NCBI GenBank assembly: GCA_029891385.1
Contig: CM057232.1
Span: 61,689,824-61,753,823 of the forward strand
Direction: 5' to 3'
From: Erythroxylum novogranatense
Lineage: Eukaryota; Streptophyta; Magnoliopsida; Malpighiales; Erythroxylaceae
DNA length: 64,000 nt
The notes under the pieces are model-generated. The model searched no databases and was not told where the DNA came from. It was given only the letters and a program-made list of their open reading frames with translations. The position numbers and the translations under genes are program-made. Numbering within the stretch: the stretch's first letter is position 1; each line of letters opens with the position of its first letter. Shown piece after piece: positions 57,511-64,000 of this stretch.

Positions 57511-58600
57511 ATTTTCTTAATTTCAAGAAATCTAATTAATTAGTTTCAATCTAATTGAAAATAATTAATTCTAATTTTAGAAATAATTTTTCTAATTAAT
57601 TAATTTCAATCTAATTGAAGCGAATTAATTCTAATTTTAAAACTACTTTTTAAAATTAATTAAGAATCAATATAATTATTAATCTTAATCAAATTAGGAA
57701 AAATAATTACCTTTAGAATTGATTTTTGAATTTTAAAACAATTTTAAAATTGTGTTTATAATTTAATTAAATTAAGAATACACTATTCTTAATTTAATTA
57801 TTCCTTTTTCTTCCCTATAAACTATTCATTGACAAGACAAATAAAGATGGACCACCATCTTTATTATTCACATCTCTGCCTCTTTACTAACTGCTTCCCA
57901 CGTTTCACATCTTCATCAAACTAAAGAAAACCTAGCCTTCCATGATGCTGCCGTCAACTGCCATGTTCTTCCCTCAGCCACACACGCATGCGACAAGCAC
58001 TTGGTACTGCTCCTCTTGGTTTTCTTATTCCATGACCAAAGCCACTATGCTTAACTCCCACGTTTCTCCAACAAAAATGTCGCACGTCAGCTATCTCGCA
58101 AGCCTTGCCACCATCAGGGAGTGAGCAAAATAACCAAAATTGTCGACGAACTAATTTCCAGGGAACAAGAACAACTCAAACTCACCATTCTCATCCAAGA
58201 ACTGAGAGTACTTATCTTGTTCTTGGAGATTTGTGAAGGTGAAGCATGGAAGACTCAGAAACTCAAATCTAGGTTTGCACCAGAACAATTCTGGGTTTTT
58301 GACGGAGGAGTAATCCTACTCCTTTCTTAATACCCAATCGAATCTCATTCGATTTTTCTTCAGGAATATCCAGAACAATTTCCAGATCGTATAAAAGCAA
58401 TAAACGTAGAAGACAGAACAAACATTTATTCGCAGATAAGCAACACATGTAATGCGTTTCCAAAACGCCAGAAATTAGAACAAAAGCTGAAACGTAATTC
58501 CAGATTTTTATCAAGAATCAGATCATATCTAATGTTCAATTCCACATTTTTCGATCAATAACACTCAACTTTTAATCAAATCATAGAAACAAAAAACCTA
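57511..58600 (-). other. Copia E leader, second part
   Basis: It resumes after solo LTR Y with AAAACATTTTCTTAATT, matching the sequence style left of 47050. No ORF is convincing: the frames at 57942-58124 and 58121-58330 lie in the leader and have no protein-family signal. The primer site follows. Confidence 0.6.
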
Positions 58601-58612
58601 GCTCTGATACCA
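58601..58612 (-). other. Primer binding site of copia E
   Basis: GCTCTGATACCA, the complement of TGGTATCAGAGC, lies one base from the LTR at 58614. Confidence 0.9.
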
Positions 58613-58613
58613 C

Positions 58614-60222
58614 TGTTGGAAAATCGAGTTCGGATCTGATCCGACTGCAGCGGAACAATCACGAAATTTTTTCGTGACTTTTGATTTCCCAAAAACCAAG
58701 ATCTATTTAATTCTATAAAATGGTTAACAAGAATCAAAATAAAGCGGAAATTTAATTCGTACCTTATTCTAAAACTCGATCTTTGTCTTGATGCATCCCT
58801 CGAACCGTTTTCGAAATCGATCCGTCTCAACCACCGTAGGCACACAAGTATCCAACCTCTAACGGTATCCACAGAACAAGTTGAGAGAACTCTGTAACTT
58901 TTACAGAGAGGGTTAAGCATGAAGTGCTAGCTCCATAGAGCTCAAGCCTATTTATAATAATCTTAGGATGATTTAGTAATTTAATTGAAATTAAATATTA
59001 ATATCAGTTAACCTTTAATTAGAATTAAAAATAATTTTAATTAAATACCAATTATGCCCAAATAAAATTCAATATCTTATATTGATCCTTATTTATTAAA
59101 TATTTCATAATTAATCATAAAGTTTCTCAAACTTTATAATCAAGTCCAACTTGATTAAATTAACTTTGCTCTCTCCAACTCATTCTATATGTGTGACCCA
59201 TTAGGTTCCCAAATATGTAGGCAATGATTATAAATTATAATTCTAATTCATAAGTAGAATTAGATAAATTAAAACTCCTTTTAATTTATCTTTAATTCTC
59301 CAATTAAACAATTTATAATCATAGATCAAGATTGACGTCTGGCAACGTATCATGACCACCCAAATCTTCAAGAATGTCAAAGTGCTTTTGACTAACCTTT
59401 TTCTGCATGATTTTTTCGTAAAATTCAATCCTTTCATCAACTAATGTTCCAATTAGATATAAAGCATGGAATTAATGTCTACTCTATTTTGAGTCTAATT
59501 ATATTAGTTCTCCGCCATTAGTTATTGATTCAATTAATGATATTTGTAAACTGTTTACAAAATATCATTCCACCTTAGCCAAGGATTTCCCGAATCAATA
59601 TTAATCGAGAACAACAGGACATTCTCCCTAAATACTTTAGGGTGATGAATCCTATCTTAATCATTCAACTATCTCCATACAGTTCATGTTATATCCAATG
59701 ACTACCGTTTAAACGACCTTTATAGATCACGAGTAGTATCAAAATATAACAATCCCCATACAAGATAACTTTGATGATCTCAAGTCAAATGATCACTTAT
59801 ACAATCATCACAATGAGAATTCCATAGACATACAAGTAATGTTTCAAATGGATTTCTCATATCGGGTCTGTTCAGTGAACTTGTTCTCTAACAAGAACCC
59901 ACACGTTTATTTAAGTATCTCTATACTTTAGCTATGAGATCGACTACTTCCTTCATAAGGAAAAATGAAACATGTGCTAGTCTTTTTACGTTTTATTAAT
60001 GTCCAATTTTAATAAAACAATGACTAGGAACATTTTAGGAATAATTTATAAATGCAATATGAATGTTATAATTATAATCTCATTATAATTTCATTTGCAA
60101 TGTAAAATTATCCCATGGACTTTATCATATACATCTAAACATGTACAAGATAAAGAATGCCTTTTAAATAATTTGTCACTAAACTACAACCAAAGCGATT
60201 GGCTGTAGGGCATAAACAACCA
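58614..60222 (-). repeat. Copia E 5' LTR (right)
   Basis: It starts TGTTGGAAAATCGAG and ends GCATAAACAACCA, followed by AATAC. It pairs with 4206-5813 along its full length. LTR divergence is clearly higher than between the LTRs of C, which fits E being older. Confidence 0.9.
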
Positions 60223-60992
60223 AATACTAATTACAAAGCAATTGTAACACACCCAAGAATCAACTGAAAGAAATTACCAATTGAGAGAAAGGGAATTTTA
60301 CCTATCTTTAATGCTAACCTAACTGATTATGAATTATTGGATTGTTGGTTATAAACTATCCTAGGGATGATTACTCTCCATTGAGTTATAACCATTAACT
60401 CTAAATCATAAACCATAATCAGATTATGGAGGTTGCAATCTATCAGTTCACAACCTATCTAAAACCCTAATTTGTTCTGAAGTTCTCTAATAAACTATCG
60501 GTACCCGATGAAAGATCTTTCTTCGCACAAATTCTCGATCTAATTCAATTCTTGTTTCTATTAAATCACCTAACTCTCCTTAGTCCAATTTAATCATTTT
60601 TCATTTGATTCACCCTCTCAATTTATTATCGAATTACACAATCGCATAATCAAACTATAACAATATCCAATAAATATATAACAATCAAATTTTTATTAAT
60701 TTAAGAATAAAATTTTGAAGGTGAGTTTAAAACATCCTCAACATTCTAGATCCTATCATCAACTTTTCAATCCAATTCTATATAATAAAAATTGAAACTA
60801 ATAAGAATTACAATCTAAATGAATGATAGGAGGTAAAGACGTAGAGAAACCTCCTAATATGAGAAGTACGTCGAGTCAGCTTCTTCTCCTCTTCTCTCTT
60901 CCTTCTTCTCTTCCTCTATCTCTCGATGATCTCTCTCTAAGGTTCTCAAGGTGGTTGATGCCAAAGCTCCTTTCTCTTCCTCTATTCTTGTT

Positions 60993-61002
60993 CTTTAAAT
61001 AT
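60993..61002 (-). promoter_or_regulatory. TATA-like box of LTR W
   Basis: The complement reads ATATTTAAAG, about 95 bp downstream of the palindromic array on the coding strand. It is comparable with the layout of element Z. Weak evidence. Confidence 0.35.
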
Positions 61003-61095
61003 CCTCTTGTTTTTTTAGGTAACCTTGGTTTGAAAGGTCCAAAAAATTCATCAAAACTTGACGCTCTTGAGTGTCTGCGTGTCTATCCGATGCAA

Positions 61096-61213
61096 GCCAC
61101 TATTGTGGGCCATTCTTTGAGCTTCTGTCATGATTATGGCATGTAGGCCATGATCATGGGTCAAATCTAGTGCTTCCGCCATGATTATTGCTTGACATGC
61201 CACGATTGCGGGC
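61096..61213. repeat. GCCATGATTATGGC-type array in LTR W
   Basis: Five copies start at 61096 (GCCACTATTGTGGGC), 61127, 61147 (GCCATGATCATGGG), 61178 and 61199 (GCCACGATTGCGGGC). Spacing is 31, 20, 31 and 21. CCATGATCATGG is a perfect 12-bp palindrome. The position in the LTR matches that of the Z array. Confidence 0.85.
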
Positions 61214-61430
61214 CGTTGTTTTGACCCAAATGTCTCCAAAACTCCTCTGTTCTTTGATGTTGACTCTGAAACACTAGCAAACACATCAAGGTATCTCAAA
61301 AACACTTAAAACATAAATAATTACAAACTAACACAATTCTACCTTAAACACGTACCAAATGATTGAATTAACAGCTAAACACATATCAAACTATGCCCTA
61401 AAACACGATGCAATTTACACTTATTAATAT

Positions 61431-62660
61431 CCCCACATTTAAAGATTTGCTTGTCTTCAAGCAAACAAAACAACAAACACACAAAATCACAAAGCATATA
61501 ATGCAGTAATGAGATAATGGCTTTAACTTTATGAAATAAATTTAACTTTGAACATAATCATTCAAGTTGTTCCAAATCATTAACATGCAAAATTCGCATC
61601 TAGGAACTCTGGACTAAATATACATATTTAATAAGGGCCCAAATGTCAAGTTATTCACCCTTTTTAATGTACACACACATTAATAATTACTTTTCCCTTC
61701 AAACTTTGTAACTACTCCTAAGTACGTTTTCAAGAAAAGTCAAACTACTTACAATTTTCATAGGTTTTATTAGAAACCATTTTTTATTTACCTTTTGTGG
61801 ATATGGACCCAGTCTTTTTACATAGAGGCAAGCATTGGTGATGAATGTCGATCGGGTTACTCAACTAAGTAATGTTTTTATTAAGCTATTTGGTTGGAAC
61901 ATCATTATAGCCTTTTGACACGAAGGCACACATTTGTGATACGTGTTGATCCGATTACTCGGCTACATTACATTCTCAACTGGCTACTAGCTCTATTCAT
62001 AACTCGAAGGATAGTGAATAGTTATTTATTTAAAATTTACAAACACATTTTTTAATGTCTACCTTGTTGCTTTAGCTACTTGCTTTCATGAAAAAAAATA
62101 CTAGCAAAGGTACTTAGTCAAAAGACCTAAAATTATCAATGAATGTGGCAATTTAGAGGGTGACAAACTAACGCTAGATCCTAATTAACTTGTATATTTA
62201 GTCAAAGAACCCAAATCACTAATTTCGTGAGCTAATGACTCTTCACAACCTTATAGATTATGTTCAAAATTAAATCAATTTCATTCCATCTAAGCCATTG
62301 ACACATTGACACAATTCACAATATGCAACCTAACAAACTATCATACAATATACAAAATTCACATTCAAAGCAAAACATACAACTCTCCCCATACTTGAAC
62401 AACACGTTGTCCTTAATACGAGAAGGAGACAAACAAACACACATGGTGAGAAGTAACATAAAATAGAATAAAACAAAAAAAATGAAGACTAATTTTTTTA
62501 AAAAAAGGGTTGGAAACAAAACCTCAAGGTGATGGAGGCAGGGATGGTGTCAGAGGTGAGAACAAATCCGCTAGACCCCTGAGATTGTTGTCTTATCTTA
62601 GAATTGCTTAAAGAGAGTGAGAGAATTAGTGATCCCAGATCAATTTAAATTACTAAAGTT
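61431..62660 (-). other. Athila-like element W, 3' internal region
   Basis: Non-coding, AT-rich, with a second purine-type motif (complement of CTCTCCCCATACTTGAAC at 62384) as in Z at 49283. The segment 62520-62640 (GGTGATGGAGGCAGGGATGG) may be the end of the extra ORF, as in Z near 49503-49760. It is cut at 62660 by a chromovirus LTR. Confidence 0.45.
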
Positions 62661-63832
62661 GTTGGACCCCAAATTTTTTCTTTCAGTTTATTTTTTTTAT
62701 TTCTTTATTTAATTTCTTTTCTTAAAATTTAATCATTAATTTAGTTAGCATAAACAGAAATTAAATTTAGAATAGAAATGTTAGAATTAAAGTAGTAAGA
62801 GTGTTTAAGCGTATTTTTGGCATGTCACTTAAGTTTAAAAACCAAAAGGCATTGAAGGAAGGGCAAATTGGACATTGCACACTCATTAAGGGTAGAATTG
62901 GAAGAAGAAGAGTGGTTTTGCTCTTAGAAGAAGATGAAAAAAGTGAGTTGAAGAGAGAAAGAAGAGAAATCGTGGAGAGGAGAGAAAAGAAGGAAGTTTG
63001 AGATAGGGTTCCATCTTTTCTTAGTTTTTAAGAGAGATTTTAGGGTTGTGTAAGAAAGGAAAAAGAAAGAGGAAAAGAAGAGCTTTCATTTAAGCTAATG
63101 ATCTCATTATTTGGTGGAGATTCAAGGTAAGTGCATTATGAATCCTTTGGATTTTAGAAGGGTTTTAGTTCATGAAGCTTAGGAAATGTATGGGTTTGAG
63201 TATTCTAGAATCAATTTTAGTGAATGTGTTTTGTGGGTTTTCAATTTGCATTCCTATTGAATGGGAATTTTTGCCAATGTTAAAGGGAATCAATAAAGAC
63301 AAGAGGAGCAAGAGGAGAGGCCCCCTCAAGCAAGTTTATAAGTAAGGAAATCAAGGTTTGTTTCATGTTTATAATTGAGTTATTGAGCAATAGAAGTTTT
63401 TTCGAAATTTTGGAGTTAAAGGATTTTCAATTTCTTCATAAATGTTGCATTTATTGCTTCTTATATGATTTAAGAATTGATACATGTTTGGTAATTGAAT
63501 TTTGTTGATGAATTATGAAATGAAGATGGAAATGGTATTTGAAAATATATCATGCTTATGGGAATTTTGTTTTCGAAATGTGTTTTTTGTGGTAATATTT
63601 TGCAAGTCATGAAATTCATGTTTGCGTGGGTTAGTGGTGGTCCATTTTGCTATGACACAAGCATGTTGACCATGTTAAAGGCTTCTGACGCCTTCCCGCT
63701 AGTGGGATGGAGCTCCTTCACAGACTCCCTCATGTTTACAAACTACACAAAACTATTACGTGGCTTTGCTATAGACCATTATGTTATTATAGGAAATTCG
63801 CAAGAATTCCCTCATGGACCTACCCAAACATC
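62661..63832 (+). repeat. Chromovirus LTR T (plus strand, truncated)
   Basis: It starts TGTTGGACCCCAAATTTTTT after AAAGT. It is collinear with the complement of Y: TCACTTAAGTTTAAA near 62826, GA-rich block near 62890-63080, then GTTGACCATGTTAAAGGCTTC near 63666. No palindrome array is seen in the part present. It is interrupted at 63833. The frame at 62801-63001 lies in the GA-rich block and is not a gene. Confidence 0.7.
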
Positions 63833-64000
63833 TGTTGGAGTTATGTAAATATAGTGCCCTAGAAAGCAAGTGTATTTACACATAACTTTATCTTCTTCAG
63901 TTACAGTTTTGTAATGAAATTATTTATTATTAATAAAACAAAAGAGTTTGGTTTTATCTATATGAGCGTTATATATCTAGTCAAAAGGTATCAAAATTCT
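63833..64000 (+). repeat. Start of a copia LTR running off the window
   Basis: TGTTGGAGTTATGTAAATAT, then AGTGCCCTAGAAAGCAAG, resembles the start of the A/B/C LTRs (TGTTAGAGTAGTGCCCTAAA) and continues with a T-rich AT stretch. The other end lies outside the window. Confidence 0.6.

Larger units (their letters stand above)
4206..60222 (-). mobile_element. Ty1/copia element E, host of all nested inserts
   Basis: The LTRs at 4206-5813 (1608 bp) and 58614-60222 (1609 bp) start TGTAGGAAAATCGAG or TGTTGGAAAATCGAG and end in CA. Perfect AATAC duplications flank the pair (4201-4205 and 60223-60227). The primer site lies inside the right LTR, so the element runs on the minus strand. The internal DNA of E itself is 5814-6414, 43799-47049 and 57511-58613; the rest is nested chromovirus X and solo LTR Y with its cargo. 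Without inserts E is about 8.2 kb. Only decayed pol fragments remain. It must be older than X and Y, which interrupt it. Confidence 0.9.
60228..61430 (-). repeat. Athila-like LTR W, right piece
   Basis: It continues 4034-4205 after copia E. On the coding strand (minus) it runs from about 61430, with a palindromic array at 61213-61096, a TATA-like ATATTTAAAG at about 61002-60993, then a GA-rich block (complement of the CTTCTCCTCTTCTCTCTTCC run) and AT-rich DNA. The frame at 60823-61146 is low-complexity. It is followed by TCCCCACATTTAAAG, the complement of a CTTTAAATGTGGGGA purine motif, so W is a 3' LTR of a minus-strand element. Confidence 0.6.

Noticed and set aside
57942..58330. Two short plus-strand frames in a less AT-rich patch, possibly a host exon
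   Set aside because: They lie in the leader of copia E just before its primer site, overlap in different frames and show no recognisable domain.
58601..58612. tRNA-like sequence GCTCTGATACCA (also at 37135, 40788 and 42873)
   Set aside because: These are primer binding sites next to LTRs, not tRNA genes; no cloverleaf surrounds them.
60823..61146. 107-codon frame with a hydrophobic Leu/Phe-rich part that looks like a membrane segment
   Set aside because: It is the reading of a CTT/CTC-rich block of an Athila-like LTR, which gives Leu, Ser and Phe by composition.

Overview
This window is a gene-poor, repeat-filled stretch of a flowering-plant nuclear genome. Everything recognisable is an LTR retrotransposon or a piece of one: Ty1/copia elements with the methionine-initiator-type primer site (TGGTATCAGAGC), Ty3/gypsy chromoviruses with a C-terminal chromodomain, and Athila/Tat-like gypsy elements with an Asp-type primer site. 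I found no host gene, tRNA, rRNA, bacterial-type operon or CRISPR array. The intergenic DNA is AT-rich.

Layout, solved from LTR ends and 5-bp target-site duplications (TSDs). The outermost layer is fragments of Athila/Tat-like elements (about 1-4205 and 60228-62660). Copia element E (4206-60222, minus, TSD AATAC) sits in one of their LTRs and encloses almost everything else. Chromovirus X (6415-43793, minus, TSD CTAAC) lies in the reverse-transcriptase region of E. Copia A (7880-17702, plus, TSD CCTTC) lies in the 3' LTR of X. Copia B (23302-42678, minus, TSD AGTAG) splits the gag gene of X. Copia C (29326-38993, minus, near-TSD AAATC/AAATG) lies in the leader of B. To the right, solo chromovirus LTR Y (47055-57505, TSD AAAAC) lies in the leader of E, and Athila-like element Z (48110-56292, minus, TSD CATGT) lies inside Y. 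At the right edge a plus-strand chromovirus LTR (62661-63832) is cut by the start of another copia LTR (63833 to the end). The deepest chain is five levels: Athila-like LTR > E > X > B > C.

Coding capacity. A, B and C carry gag, protease, integrase, reverse transcriptase and RNase H in copia order, all broken by stops and frameshifts. X carries gag, protease, RT, RNase H, integrase and chromodomain in gypsy order, with eight in-frame stops. Z keeps gag, part of a protease and an Athila-type extra ORF but has no RT, RNase H or integrase. E keeps only relics. None looks able to make a complete polyprotein as written.

Most unusual signal. Several unrelated families each carry private clusters of a short, mostly palindromic motif: AAGTCGACTT in copia A and B, AGTCGATTGG-type in copia C at the same leader position, TTCGCYGCGGCGAA in Athila-like Z, CGTCGCGACG in chromoviruses X and Y, and GCCATGATTATGGC-type in the outer Athila-like LTR. 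The copies are spaced about 20-24 bp, often alternating with about 27-34 bp. They sit in leaders or in LTR U3, in two cases 65-100 bp upstream of a TATA-like box. In copia A the array has become the new outer end of the LTR. I also see a covarying hairpin repeated in copia leaders, and a CAG/CTG-to-CG discrepancy between sister copies that looks like a sequencing artefact at CHG-methylated sites.
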